A stretch of 64,000 nt of DNA from Flavobacterium frigoris PS1 (GCF_000252125.1 NZ_AHKF01000032.1:30002-94001); one strand, 5' to 3'; positions 34,742-44,432 are shown, counted from the stretch's first letter. Translations and numbers: made by a program. Notes: generated by a model from the sequence alone, not told the origin.

Positions 34742-35641
34742 ATGGAAGAAGAGATTCAAAAATACCTATACAATCCCACAGTTGGTAAAATCGTAACCTT
34801 TCTTATAGGAGTTGCGGTAATTTGGATGTTAATAAAAGTAGTCCAAAAAAATCTCTTTTCAAAAATCAAAGACAATGATAACCGCTACAAAGCCAAAAAA
34901 ATCAGCACTTTCGTTGGTTATTTAGCAACTGTTATTTTCTTAGGCATTATTTTTACCGAAAAACTAGGAGGCCTTACAGTTGCCCTAGGAGTTGCTGGAG
35001 CAGGAATCGCCTTTGCATTACAAGAAGTTATTGCTTCGTTCGCTGGTTGGTTAGCTATCATGTTTGGTGGATTCTACAATTCAGGAGATCGCGTTCAGCT
35101 GGGCGGAATAAAGGGTGATGTTATGGATATTGGCGTTTTAAGGACCACTATCATGGAAACGGGACAATGGGTTGATGGTGACTTATATAATGGTAGAATT
35201 GTATTAATCGCCAATAGTTATGTTTTTAAAGAGCCTGTATTTAACTATTCCGGTGATTTCCCCTTTTTGTGGGACGAAATAAAAATTCCTATCCAGTATG
35301 GTAGTAACTATGAAAAAGCCCAAGAAATAATATTAAATTCTGGTATTGAGGTTGCTGGTGATTTAACCGAAAAATCAAAGCAAAAATGGAAATCACTTCA
35401 ATTTAAATACCGTTTAGAGGATGCACAAACTGCCCCTATGATATCCTTGATTGCCAATGATAACTGGGCAGAATATACACTACGATATGTTGTTGACTAT
35501 AAAAAAAGAAGGGCCACAAAAACCATATTATTCACTAAAATTCTTACAAAAATTGAAGCTACTAATGGCGAAGTAAAAATGGCTTCGGCAACATTCCAAT
35601 TAGTACAAGCCCCTGACTTCAATGTCAATGTAAAAAATTAG
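34742..35641 (+). CDS. Second MscS-like mechanosensitive channel
   Basis: A 299-residue paralogue of a different subtype. Pore helix: GGLTVALGVAGAGIAFALQE followed by VIASFAGWLAIMFGGFYNSGD; then the beta domain (RVQLGGIKGDVMDIGVLRTT, with GQWVDGDLYNGRIVLIANS), and a C-terminal domain. Its 5-base distance to the previous MscS gene implies one operon. Two dissimilar channels in tandem may assemble separately or gate at different tensions; that is inference. A decayed Na+/H+ antiporter begins 3 bases after the stop. Confidence 0.92.
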   Translation: MEEEIQKYLYNPTVGKIVTFLIGVAVIWMLIKVVQKNLFSKIKDNDNRYKAKKISTFVGYLATVIFLGIIFTEKLGGLTVALGVAGAGIAFALQEVIASFAGWLAIMFGGFYNSGDRVQLGGIKGDVMDIGVLRTTIMETGQWVDGDLYNGRIVLIANSYVFKEPVFNYSGDFPFLWDEIKIPIQYGSNYEKAQEIILNSGIEVAGDLTEKSKQKWKSLQFKYRLEDAQTAPMISLIANDNWAEYTLRYVVDYKKRRATKTILFTKILTKIEATNGEVKMASATFQLVQAPDFNVNVKN

Positions 35642-35643
35642 CT

Positions 35644-36093
35644 ATGGATTTATTTCATCTTTTTTCAATTCTAATAGTCTTATCCGCTGCTTTGCCTTTA
35701 TCTACTTTAGAATATTAAATGCGCTTCTCTTTGCTTAAATCGGTTTAGATTTATTAGTGTTACAAACGAACCAAAAAATACTTTTTGCAGCTGTTATCGT
35801 ATTATTTATTACGCTAATCACGAGATATTTTTCGATATATACCTTCAATAGTGGTGCGGCTGAAAGAAAAAATCAGCTAAAAAACAATACTCATTTTAAC
35901 TTGGGGTGATATAAGAGGCGGAATCTCCATTGCTCTTGCTCATTCGATCGATCTTCAGTTTAATAAAGATATTTGAGTCACCATTACTTATGTTATTATT
36001 TATTTCTCTATTTTGGTAAAAGGAATGACTATTGGCGAATTTGCTAGAAAAATGTATTCAGTCATTCTTTTTTTCACACTTATAAACATGTAG
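35644..36093 (+). pseudogene. Decayed CPA1 Na+/H+ antiporter
   Basis: Two fragments of an antiporter remain. An N-terminal piece (ATG 35644: MDLFHLFSILIVLSA) shifts frame near 35690 into FAFIYFRILN, matching the normal N-terminus of this family. After a large internal deletion, the C-terminal part reads LDLLVLQTNQKILFAAVIVL, LITRYFSIY, then, after another frameshift near 35890, ILTWGDIRGGISIALA (the conserved helix) and VTITYVIIYFSILVKGMTIG. A TGA at 35974-35976 interrupts that frame. The frame ends at a TAG at 36091. The loss of ~60% of the length and several lesions make function impossible. Confidence 0.82.
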
Positions 36094-36259
36094 TAATTAA
36101 AAATTCTTCTTTGTAGAAAAAAAAACAATTCTTTTTGAAGTTTATACTATTTTTTGATTAAATTTATAATCCCACAATCTACTATATATTAGACTTATAT
36201 GTTTTTAAAAATTGCTACGGCATGCATCCATATGTATTCCTCACTCTAATTTATTAAAA

Positions 36260-37987
36260 ATGGATCATAAGAATTTAAATCCCAATATAGTTAATCCTGA
36301 TTATTATACTCTACAGCAAGATTACAATTCGTTAAAACAACTCTTTGACACAATAGCCAACAAGAATCAATTTAATGAAAATAAAATCGAGCACATAAAT
36401 GAAAGACTAACAGAATCCTTAGAAAACATGTCAGATGCTTTTGTTGCTATTGACAACAATTGGAAATACACCTTTGTAAACCAAAAAGCGGCTATAATGT
36501 TTGGAAAACAGCCTGAAGACCTCATTGGAAAGAATGCTTGGATTATATTTCCTGACTCTTTGGGACAACCATACCATAAGGTGTATTACAAAGCAATGAA
36601 AACCAAGAAACAAATCATTTTTGAAGATTATTATGATCCCTGGGACCGTTGGTTTGAAATTCGTGTGATACCAGGTAAAGAAGGACTGGTTATTTTTTTT
36701 CAAGATATAACGGAACGTAAATTAGCTGAAAAAAAATTAAAAGATCTTAATACAAAACTGAAAACACGAAATAGAGAATTATACGAGAGTATTATCCAAA
36801 TACAAAAAATTAACGCTGAATTAATTTATGCAAAAGAGAAAGCAGAAGAGAGCGATCGTTTAAAGTCTGCTTTCCTAGCTAACATGAGTCATGAAATTCG
36901 CACTCCAATGAATGGCATTTTAGGCTTTACAGAGCTTTTAAAAGAGCCTAAACTAACTGGGGAAGAACAACAGGAATACATTAAAGTAATCGAAAAGAGC
37001 GGCAGTAGAATGCTAAATATCATCAATGATATCGTTAGCATTTCAAAAATAGAATCAGGGCAAATGAATCTATCCTACAAGGAAAGTTCAATTAAAGATC
37101 AAATTGTTGCTATATATAACTTTTTTAAATTAGAAGCGAAACAAAAGAATATTGAACTTAAAATAAGTAATACTTTAAAAGACGAGGAAAGTTTTATAAG
37201 AACCGATGAAGAAAAAGTGTATTCCATACTATCACATTTACTTAAAAATGCTATAAAATTTACGGACTCCGGATCAATTGAGATAGGCTGCTTTAAGAAC
37301 GATAATGCTATCACTTTCTATATAAAGGATTCGGGTATTGGCATCAACTCTGATAAAATAGACCTCATTTTTGAAAGGTTCACACAAGAAGACGATTCTT
37401 TAAATAGAAATTATGAAGGTGCCGGTTTGGGTTTATATATTGCTAAATCATACGTTCAACTTCTAGGAGGAAAAATCTGGGGGAAAAACAACGTAAACAA
37501 TGGGGCCATTTTCTATTTTGAAATCCCTTTTATAAAACCAAACGAAATTGACAAAGAAATCCAAATACCAATAATTCCTACTGAGACGCAAAAATTAAAA
37601 ATACTTGTCGCAGAAGATGACAGTATTTCGCTAAAATTTATTTCTAAGATTTTAAAAATATTTGGGGAAAACTTGTTAATAGCCCGAAATGGTTTTGAAG
37701 CAGTAAATTTGTGCAAAAAAAATCCAGATATTGACATCGTCTTAATGGATATACAAATGCCAGTAATGAACGGTTACGAAGCGATTAAAAAAATAAGAGA
37801 GTTCAACGAAGAGGTAATAATAATTACTCAAAGTGCTTTCGTATTTACTGATGAAGCTGAAAAAGCTATTGAAGTTGGTGGCAATGGGTACATCTCAAAA
37901 CCAATTAATAAAAACCAGTTAATTGATCATATCAACAAACAAATAGTTGCAGCAAAATCTAAGTCCAAAACTAAGATCTCTCTATAA
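36260..37987 (+). CDS. PAS-domain hybrid sensor histidine kinase/response regulator
   Basis: A 575-residue soluble hybrid kinase. The ATG at 36260 is chosen over the TTG at 36212 because the extra 16 residues look non-coding. Order: N-terminal coil, PAS domain with AFVAIDNNWKYTFVNQKA and EVRVIPGKEGLVIFFQDITE-like end (here RVIPGKEGLVIFFQDITER), coiled coil, HisKA NMSHEIRTPMNGILGF, HATPase (LLKNAIKF, DSGIGINSDK, GAGLGLYIAKS) and REC with LVAEDDSISL, VLMDIQMPVMNG and a C-terminal Lys (ISKPINK). No transmembrane helix. Its end overlaps the menC stop region of the opposite strand by 17 bases. The signal is unknown. Confidence 0.93.
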   Translation: MDHKNLNPNIVNPDYYTLQQDYNSLKQLFDTIANKNQFNENKIEHINERLTESLENMSDAFVAIDNNWKYTFVNQKAAIMFGKQPEDLIGKNAWIIFPDSLGQPYHKVYYKAMKTKKQIIFEDYYDPWDRWFEIRVIPGKEGLVIFFQDITERKLAEKKLKDLNTKLKTRNRELYESIIQIQKINAELIYAKEKAEESDRLKSAFLANMSHEIRTPMNGILGFTELLKEPKLTGEEQQEYIKVIEKSGSRMLNIINDIVSISKIESGQMNLSYKESSIKDQIVAIYNFFKLEAKQKNIELKISNTLKDEESFIRTDEEKVYSILSHLLKNAIKFTDSGSIEIGCFKNDNAITFYIKDSGIGINSDKIDLIFERFTQEDDSLNRNYEGAGLGLYIAKSYVQLLGGKIWGKNNVNNGAIFYFEIPFIKPNEIDKEIQIPIIPTETQKLKILVAEDDSISLKFISKILKIFGENLLIARNGFEAVNLCKKNPDIDIVLMDIQMPVMNGYEAIKKIREFNEEVIIITQSAFVFTDEAEKAIEVGGNGYISKPINKNQLIDHINKQIVAAKSKSKTKISL

Positions 37988-39026
37988 TATCAGTTAAGTT
38001 AAAATTCCAGTCCAAGTCTTTTTTATACCAAAGCTGTCCTTCCGATACGTCTAAGGGACAGTCAAAATTATTGGTGTAAAGTGCCCCGGTTCCAAGCCCC
38101 TGAGGCAGTAGATTATGCTGTAAAAAGGTCCATTGCGCTATGGCATTTAATCCAATATTACTCTCTAAAGCGGACGTAATCCACCATTGTACTTGATGCT
38201 TTTCAGCCAATAAAATCCACTCTTTTGTACCGCGAAAACCACCTATAAAACTAGGCTTCAAAATGATGTATTGAGGCTTTATTTTCTTTAACAATTGCTC
38301 TTTTTCTTCCAATGTAAACACACCAATTAGCTCTTCATCAAGCGCGATAGGTAAAGGAGTCGTTTTACAGAGCTCTGCCATCCTGTCAGTATGATTTTTT
38401 CGTATAGGCTGCTCAATGCTATGTAGCTTAAATTCAGATAGTTGATTTATTTTAACTAAAGCTTCATTTAAACTAAAAGCACCATTAGCATCGACCCTAA
38501 TTTCGATCTTTTCTGGACCAAAATGATCCCGAATATACCCCAATAACTGTAGTTCTTTCTCGAAATCTATCGCTCCAATCTTTAGTTTTATACAGTGAAA
38601 ACCCTGAGCCAGTTTCTCTTCTATTTGTTGCCTCATAAAAGCGGCTTCCCCCATCCATACAAGTCCATTAATTTGAATAGACTTTGACCCTTTGGTGAAC
38701 TCTGAAGGGAACAACAAAAACGGCGACTCACTGTTCAAAGACCGGAAAGCCATTTCAACCCCAAACTGTATCGAAGGAAAGGCAATTAATGCTTCCCAAA
38801 GACCTTCTTCTCCTAGATGAATATTCTCGCAGGTCCAATTCAATTTAGCTTCATAATCCGGTCTGTCGTCGACACTCAAGCCTCTAAGAATACCACACTC
38901 GCCTATTCCCGTTTTATTGTCTTTTTCTAACACAATAAACCAGGTCTCTTTTTCAGTCATTACACCTCGAGAGGTTCCTGAAGGACGCTTGAAATCGAGT
39001 ATGTATTTATGGTAGGTTGCTTTCAT
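37971..39026 (-). CDS. menC: o-Succinylbenzoate synthase
   Basis: A 351-residue enolase-superfamily enzyme of menaquinone biosynthesis that dehydrates SHCHC to o-succinylbenzoate. Active-site elements in order: KLKIGAIDFEKEL (the KxK acid/base Lys), RVDANGAFS (metal Asp), SIEQPI (metal Glu), ALDEELIG (metal Asp/Glu), and YIILKPSFIGG (second catalytic Lys). All are present, so the enzyme should be active. Its 3' end overlaps the oppositely oriented hybrid kinase gene by 17 bases. menE, often found beside menC, is not adjacent here. Confidence 0.94.
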   Translation of the reverse strand: MKATYHKYILDFKRPSGTSRGVMTEKETWFIVLEKDNKTGIGECGILRGLSVDDRPDYEAKLNWTCENIHLGEEGLWEALIAFPSIQFGVEMAFRSLNSESPFLLFPSEFTKGSKSIQINGLVWMGEAAFMRQQIEEKLAQGFHCIKLKIGAIDFEKELQLLGYIRDHFGPEKIEIRVDANGAFSLNEALVKINQLSEFKLHSIEQPIRKNHTDRMAELCKTTPLPIALDEELIGVFTLEEKEQLLKKIKPQYIILKPSFIGGFRGTKEWILLAEKHQVQWWITSALESNIGLNAIAQWTFLQHNLLPQGLGTGALYTNNFDCPLDVSEGQLWYKKDLDWNFNLTDIIERS

Positions 39027-39065
39027 AGTGAATCGTAAAATCTGAGAATTGAATGGCGAATCGTT

Positions 39066-39251
39066 TTATTTAGATTTTACTTTTGGTTTCATCAAATATG
39101 AAATTCCAATTAATAAAGCTCCAAAAAAACTCAATATAGTAAACATATAAGTTGGTCGTTCGTTAAAAAAATACATTTTAACATTTAAGCTTATTCCAAC
39201 TAAAAGAATAAACGAACCGAAATAACGTGTAATTGAAACTGCTGTTTTCAT
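39066..39251 (-). CDS. Small membrane protein
   Basis: A 61-residue protein with two hydrophobic segments, FGSFILLVGISLNVKMYFF and YMFTILSFFGALLIGISYLM, and a basic C-terminal tail KPKVKSK. I do not recognise a family. It lies 39 bases upstream of menC on the same strand, so it may be transcribed with it. Confidence 0.65.
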   Translation of the reverse strand: MKTAVSITRYFGSFILLVGISLNVKMYFFNERPTYMFTILSFFGALLIGISYLMKPKVKSK

Positions 39252-39336
39252 GCTTATTTTTGATTTATATTTTTTCTATAATTAACATCATAAAACTTAA
39301 ATGACTTATATATTAAAAATTAATACTTTTTAAAAG

Positions 39337-40542
39337 CTATTCAGTCCGTAGCAGCTTCAAAACCTTCTCAAAATCATTCGATGGCAATCCGGTTCTTCGA
39401 AATAAGACAAAGTCTTGTTGTACCTTTTCAGTCCAACTCAAGTTAGTTGTCACATTTTGAGACTGGTATTCTTTGTAGATGTTTTTAGCACTTCTATATT
39501 CATTATTCAACAAATAAGCGTGTGCCAAATTGAGCTTTACAAGCAACTCAGCACCGTCCAGATTCTCTCCTTCTTTTAAGAATTTGATTGCCTTCCCGAA
39601 CTGTTTGGTTAATATGTAATTGAAGCCAATCGCATTATAATCTAAAGCGGTTGCCTTTCCGTCGTTGATTATTCTTGCGTACTGCATAATAGCGTTGCCG
39701 TAATCGCCTTTTTTACTTAGACGCACTCCTTGCGCACGTAAATCATCATAAACACCCTTAGAAACTCCCGCTTCGTTAATACAGCTATTTCCAAAATCCT
39801 TATAGGCTTTAGTTTGCTCCATAACAAGCAACTTCTGGAATTCCTGGAATTTGTATTGCTTTTGGATTTTCTCCTCAAGACAGATGCAAAAATCATCTGA
39901 GTTAACCATTTTACTGGCTAATACCGAAGTTTTACATTGATTTATTATCAATTTACGGTTTTCTAAGGTCCATCCTCTGCTGAGTTTTGTGTCTACCCAA
40001 GGCACCACTTCGAGAATGATTTTTTGTTTCATCATCCAATTCGTACTTTCGAAACCAAACCACAAATTTCCAGTACCCGATTGCAAACAAGTAGATTTTT
40101 CAAGTGAAAGACGTTTAGCATCTTTACTTATCGGGGTTTCCTGAGCCAAACAGGCCTTATTGATATCTCCAGATTTCTGATAATCCAAAGCCAATTCATT
40201 TGATGAGAAAATAGCATACTTGCATTTATCGTCTCCTGATATTTTTGACAACAAAAATACTGCTCCAGCAGATCCCTGACTGATTCCGGTAGGATCCGGA
40301 ATTGATTTTAGTACTGAAACCAGACTTCCTGCCAACTGCTGATTATCATCGAGTAAGGTGATTCTATAAATCAGTTCAGTAGTTCCGATGGGAAAATCGT
40401 CGGTTTTAACCATGATTCGATCCCGTGCGGAAATAATTATTTCCTTGGTCGTAGCTCTTTCTTTATCCCAATACCCCTCATTTTGAGCAAAAGCCGACTG
40501 ATAAAAAATGCTAATGAATAGCACAAAAACTATTTTCTTCAC
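39337..40542 (-). CDS. Exported tetratricopeptide-repeat protein
   Basis: A 401-residue secreted protein with signal peptide (KKIVFVLFISIFYQSAFAQ). Residues ~20-180 are a beta-rich domain I do not recognise. The C-terminal part holds tetratricopeptide-like helices: SKKGDYGNAIMQYARIINDG, DYNAIGFNYILTKQFGKAI, and LVKLNLAHAYLLNNEYRSAK. The two cysteine pairs (CKYAI, CLAQE and SCINE, FCICLEE) may form disulfides. Not recognised as a known enzyme; probably a periplasmic or surface scaffold protein. A hairpin element lies just upstream. Confidence 0.8.
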   Translation of the reverse strand: MKKIVFVLFISIFYQSAFAQNEGYWDKERATTKEIIISARDRIMVKTDDFPIGTTELIYRITLLDDNQQLAGSLVSVLKSIPDPTGISQGSAGAVFLLSKISGDDKCKYAIFSSNELALDYQKSGDINKACLAQETPISKDAKRLSLEKSTCLQSGTGNLWFGFESTNWMMKQKIILEVVPWVDTKLSRGWTLENRKLIINQCKTSVLASKMVNSDDFCICLEEKIQKQYKFQEFQKLLVMEQTKAYKDFGNSCINEAGVSKGVYDDLRAQGVRLSKKGDYGNAIMQYARIINDGKATALDYNAIGFNYILTKQFGKAIKFLKEGENLDGAELLVKLNLAHAYLLNNEYRSAKNIYKEYQSQNVTTNLSWTEKVQQDFVLFRRTGLPSNDFEKVLKLLRTE

Positions 40543-40570
40543 CTCTGTTTTCTTAATTAATAATATGCCC

Positions 40571-40668
40571 TAGCCCAGATGGAAGTGCAAATCCTTTTGC
40601 ACTTAGAACCTGATTTTTTTTCAGGTTCTAAGTGTAAAAGATTGCAACGCACAGCTGGAAATAGCTCC
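40571..40668 (+). ncRNA. Repeated hairpin element, copy 2 (Flavo-1-like)
   Basis: CCAG (40575-40578) pairs with CTGG (40655-40658); AGC (40572-40574) pairs with GCT downstream, leaving AAATA as a bulge. The inner variable hairpin is long: arms 40594-40613 and 40621-40640 (core CTTAGAACCTGA / TCAGGTTCTAAG), with a T7 loop. The order CCTTTT-hairpin-AAAAGATTGC matches copies 1 and 3. It lies upstream of the TPR gene but is oriented opposite to it. Confidence 0.5.
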
Positions 40669-40677
40669 AAAAAAAAA

Positions 40678-41355
40678 TTACAATTCGATGCTATCGCCTA
40701 TTCCTAACAACATCAAATCTTTTCCTTTATCAAAGAATTTCTGAATCGCTTCTTTATGGTCGATTTTTATATATCCAAAGGTGTCATAGTGATACCCCAA
40801 TATTTTATCGCACTCCACAAAATCAGAGGCAAGGATAGCGTCCTCAACATCCATAGTGAAATTATCACCAACAGGAAGAATGACTAAATCGAGCTTGGTG
40901 CGCATCGGGATTAACTTCATGTCCATAGTAAGCGCGGTATCACCCGCAACATATATGTTTTTATGCTCGCCTTCAATAACAAAACCACCCGGATTACCTC
41001 CGGTAGTGCCATCAGGAAATGAACTAGAATGCACCGCATTTACATATTTCACTTTCCCAAAGTCAAAATTCCAGCTTCCGCCATGATTCATAGGATGTGC
41101 CTGAAACCCTTTTGCAGAATAATAGCTAGCAATCTCAGCATTTGAAACAATAATAGCATTAGTTCGTTTTGCAATAGCCTCCACATCCAAAACATGATCC
41201 CCATGAGCATGAGTCAATAAAATGTAGTCCGCTTTTAAACTATCTACATCAATATGCGCTGCCAATGGATTTCCAGAAATAAAAGGATCAACTAAAATAT
41301 GCTTGCCTCCTACTTTGATTCCAAGAGACGCATGTCCGTAAAATGTAATTTTCAT
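40678..41355 (-). CDS. UPF0173-family metal-dependent hydrolase
   Basis: A 225-residue metallo-beta-lactamase-fold protein. Metal ligands are visible: THAHGDH (HxHxDH, near residue 49), NHGGSW, AGDTALT (Asp near 138), and GYHYDTF near the C-terminus. The UPF0173 family has this arrangement and an uncharacterised substrate. Conserved neighbours in Flavobacteria include menA, so a link to the men pathway has been suggested by gene order; that is inference. It starts 19 bases after the menA stop on the same strand. Confidence 0.92.
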   Translation of the reverse strand: MKITFYGHASLGIKVGGKHILVDPFISGNPLAAHIDVDSLKADYILLTHAHGDHVLDVEAIAKRTNAIIVSNAEIASYYSAKGFQAHPMNHGGSWNFDFGKVKYVNAVHSSSFPDGTTGGNPGGFVIEGEHKNIYVAGDTALTMDMKLIPMRTKLDLVILPVGDNFTMDVEDAILASDFVECDKILGYHYDTFGYIKIDHKEAIQKFFDKGKDLMLLGIGDSIEL

Positions 41356-41374
41356 AATTATCTATTTTTATATT

Positions 41375-42337
41375 TTATCTTCCTCCTAAAAACAAGTTCA
41401 CAATAATATCCGAAATTAATGATACCATACCCAAAGCAAGCAATATTGAAAGAGCAAATGTGCTAAGAGCTAATTTTTTTAATTCAGGATCTAATAGTCT
41501 GGCATCTTTGTTTTTATAAACTCTAACTAAATGAGTACTTAAAGGAATAAAAGCCAGTAAAAACAAATATTGATCCAACCTAAAACCGTTTAATAAAGCA
41601 AAAATCACAACCAAAGCCATTCCAAACGTGACTACAAAGTAGTGATATAACTTTGCTTTTTTACCTCCAATTTGCACTACTAATGTGTTCTTTCCTACTT
41701 TCTTATCTGACTCCTCATCACGCATATTATTCAAATTCAAGACACCCACACTTAAAAACCCAATAGCCATTGCCGGCAAAAAGAGCTCCAAATCTATTTG
41801 CTGAGAATATAAAAAATTCACCCCTATAGTACTGACCAAGCCAAAAAAAACAAAGACAAATACGTCACCAAAACCACGATATCCGTAAGCTTTACTGCCT
41901 ATAGTATAACGTATCGCAGATGCAATTGCTAAAATACCCAAGACTAAATAAAACAGCGAGTAATAAATATTAGTGTCCGTAAAGGCAACAAAAATCAACA
42001 GCACAGCTGAAAGTAAAGTAAGCAACGACGTAATTATAATAGCACGCTTCATTGCAGCAGGAGAGATTGCACCGCTCTGAATAGCACGTTTAGGACCGAC
42101 CCTATCGTCATTATCAGTTCCTTTTATCCCATCACCATAATCATTCGCAAAATTGGACAGTATCTGCAATCCAAGAGTCGTTAAAATCGCAAAACCAAAT
42201 ACCCTCCAGTTAAAAACTTCTGTCGGCGTTAATATATTATCCGTTGGGTTTGCCAGCGCATACATACTACCCACAATAATACCGGAAACCGATAAGGGCA
42301 ATGTTCTTAATCGTGCGGCTTCTATCCAATGCTTCAT
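41375..42337 (-). CDS. menA: 1,4-Dihydroxy-2-naphthoate polyprenyltransferase
   Basis: A 320-residue integral membrane prenyltransferase of the UbiA superfamily that attaches the prenyl chain to DHNA to make demethylmenaquinone. The first Asp-rich motif is FANDYGDGIKGTDNDDR, in the standard position after the first helix pair, and GVLNLNNMRDEESDKKVGKN is the second. Nine or so hydrophobic helices are seen. It belongs to the menC-menA-menB-menD set on this strand. Confidence 0.95.
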   Translation of the reverse strand: MKHWIEAARLRTLPLSVSGIIVGSMYALANPTDNILTPTEVFNWRVFGFAILTTLGLQILSNFANDYGDGIKGTDNDDRVGPKRAIQSGAISPAAMKRAIIITSLLTLLSAVLLIFVAFTDTNIYYSLFYLVLGILAIASAIRYTIGSKAYGYRGFGDVFVFVFFGLVSTIGVNFLYSQQIDLELFLPAMAIGFLSVGVLNLNNMRDEESDKKVGKNTLVVQIGGKKAKLYHYFVVTFGMALVVIFALLNGFRLDQYLFLLAFIPLSTHLVRVYKNKDARLLDPELKKLALSTFALSILLALGMVSLISDIIVNLFLGGR

Positions 42338-42392
42338 TGTATTTTCTTTTTTTTATTACTACTTAATTATTATTATTTTTTCAATCCAATGA

Positions 42393-43895
42393 CTACATCC
42401 AATTGCTGTTTGAGGTCTCCATTTCATAAAGCCATAGATTCACGTACTGTTTGATTTTAGAATAATCCCCTAATTGAAAGGAAATATTACCTCCAGCTGT
42501 ATGTATCGTTATCGATCCAATATCTGCGCTTTTATGCCAAAACAACTGTGAAGTAGTTATGGCTTGAATTTTCCCTGGTTCAATAATTTTATTATCAACA
42601 TCCCAAGCGCCACTTTGTTTAATAATAAAATCATCATTTACATATAGCCTATTATTCCTAAAACCAAAATAAACAATAATCCCAACGAAAACTACATATA
42701 TAGGCACTACATACACATAATCCATAAACATAGGCTGGATAAATTTTGCAAAAGCAAAAAACCCAGTTAAAGGTAGTATTATTGAAAGGAATATGGAGAA
42801 CACTAATTTACGAAAATTAGGCTTTAACATCATTCCTTTTTCGGGAGCCTTAAGAAATAGTAATTTCAGTATTTCAACACTTTCGCTTTCGTTACAACCA
42901 GGGATTTCAATAACCGACTTCCGATCTTCTTTTTCGCCACTTGTCGCCTGTTTTATTTTAAGCTCTAGAATATTCATTTTCTTTTGGAAAAAATTTCTAG
43001 TAACAGTGACTATCTGTACCTTTTCAGGCTTAATAATCGTGCTTTTTGTACTCAACAAGCCAAATGAAAGTAACAGCGAACCGTTTTGTCTCGCTATTTT
43101 GTAATCAAAATACCTAAAAACAACACGAACCAAATTGATAATCAATATACTACTTAAGATCAAAAAAGTGATGATAGCCACAGACTGAATGATCCGAGAT
43201 TTATCTAAATAAGCGTCTATCTTTTCATCGTCGAAATCATATTGACTTATAAAGTTCTTACTGTTTTCAAAAACTGTAGCAACGAAAGCCACTATTAAAC
43301 CAAGGCCTTTTACATAATTGGAAGTAACCCCTACTTTCAACAAACTTAAAAAGCTAATTGACATAAAAGGGCGGGCTTCAGCATCTACTTCATCTGACTC
43401 TACTTCTGAAGACTCAGTATAACTATCAACTTGTTCATTCTCCATTAAGCGCGCTTTCAAACCTAAAGCCAAAAAATGCGAAATCGCTTTTATACTACCT
43501 TCCTTTTTATTACTTCCAGCAGTATCCACATCTAGCTCATAAACACCTATAACCCTCTGTAGCAATGACTGATTAATGTTTACCTGTTGTATTTTATTAA
43601 GTTGAATAATGGTTTTTGTTTTATTCAAAATCCCTTCATTAATAACAAATTCATCATTTTCATCATCCAAATAAAAGGTGAAGTTCAAGTATTTTAAGTA
43701 AGCTACAATCCCAATAACAATCAAAAAAAACGCTATCCCAATATATAGATACCCCTTATTAAGTTCGTCTATTTTAAAAACATACACTAGCGCAACAGGC
43801 CACAAAGCTCTTCCCCATTGCTGCAAAGTAGTAACAAACATTAATAAGACACCAATGGAAGATTGCCGCTGTGGCTGCTTAAAATCCTCTTCCAT
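42393..43895 (-). CDS. YdbT-like bacterial PH-domain membrane protein
   Basis: A 500-residue membrane protein. It has membrane helices near the N-terminus (RALWPVALVYVFKI; LYIGIAFFLIVIGIVAYL) and in the middle (VAIITFLILSSILIINLVRV; LVFSIFLSIILPLTGFFAF), with several bacterial PH-type (bPH_2, DUF304) segments such as LNKIQQVNINQSLLQRVIG and PGKIQAITTSQLFWHKS. It overlaps the shorter PH-domain gene by one base. The YdbS/YdbT pair is uncharacterised, thought to be membrane-lipid or envelope related. Confidence 0.85.
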   Translation of the reverse strand: MEEDFKQPQRQSSIGVLLMFVTTLQQWGRALWPVALVYVFKIDELNKGYLYIGIAFFLIVIGIVAYLKYLNFTFYLDDENDEFVINEGILNKTKTIIQLNKIQQVNINQSLLQRVIGVYELDVDTAGSNKKEGSIKAISHFLALGLKARLMENEQVDSYTESSEVESDEVDAEARPFMSISFLSLLKVGVTSNYVKGLGLIVAFVATVFENSKNFISQYDFDDEKIDAYLDKSRIIQSVAIITFLILSSILIINLVRVVFRYFDYKIARQNGSLLLSFGLLSTKSTIIKPEKVQIVTVTRNFFQKKMNILELKIKQATSGEKEDRKSVIEIPGCNESESVEILKLLFLKAPEKGMMLKPNFRKLVFSIFLSIILPLTGFFAFAKFIQPMFMDYVYVVPIYVVFVGIIVYFGFRNNRLYVNDDFIIKQSGAWDVDNKIIEPGKIQAITTSQLFWHKSADIGSITIHTAGGNISFQLGDYSKIKQYVNLWLYEMETSNSNWM

Positions 43896-44410
43896 TACAG
43901 TTTTTTTTGAATTTTACCCATCAACAACTGTTTGATATTCTCCGCCTGCTTCATTTCGATTCCAGGAATTTGAATATCGCTTGAACTACCACCAGCAGTA
44001 AAAACCTCTATCTTAGCCAGGCCAAAAAAACGCGAAACAAAACCTTCATGTAAAGCTACGTGTTGCACTCTATTGTAAGGAATTACAATCGTATTTGTTG
44101 CTATAATTCCATATCTATATAACACATCATGAGTTCTAAAAGCAAAGCCTTTTTTCTTAAAAGCTATTCTCGAAAGAAGTACAGCCGTAATTAGCAGAAC
44201 AGAATAAATGACTGAAATATCGACAAGAAACACTACGAGCCCTCGGTTGAAATACAGAAGTAATCCAAGTCCAATAGCAAAAATTAAAAAAAAGAAAAAG
44301 GCGTTAAGCAAAGTCACCTTCCAATAATTTGGATGCAAAACTGAAAATTCTACTTCTTCAAATCTAGGAAGCTGTGTCGTATCAATTATTTCATTTGTAA
44401 AATTCTCCAT
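43895..44410 (-). CDS. YdbS-like PH-domain membrane protein
   Basis: A 171-residue protein with two hydrophobic helices (LNAFFFFLIFAIGLGLLLYF; LVVFLVDISVIYSVLLITAV) and a PH-type domain (YRYGIIATNTIVIPYNRVQH, HEGFVSRFFGLAKIEVFTAG). Its stop overlaps the YdbT-like start by one base, so the two are translationally coupled. Like YdbT, its function is not known. It lies between menB and menA, which suggests transcription with the men genes. An identical 17-base word (GTTTAAAAGTTTAAAGT) lies 22 bases upstream of this start and 23 bases upstream of menD. Confidence 0.85.
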   Translation of the reverse strand: MENFTNEIIDTTQLPRFEEVEFSVLHPNYWKVTLLNAFFFFLIFAIGLGLLLYFNRGLVVFLVDISVIYSVLLITAVLLSRIAFKKKGFAFRTHDVLYRYGIIATNTIVIPYNRVQHVALHEGFVSRFFGLAKIEVFTAGGSSSDIQIPGIEMKQAENIKQLLMGKIQKKL

Positions 44411-44432
44411 TATTTATGGTTTAAAGTTCAAT

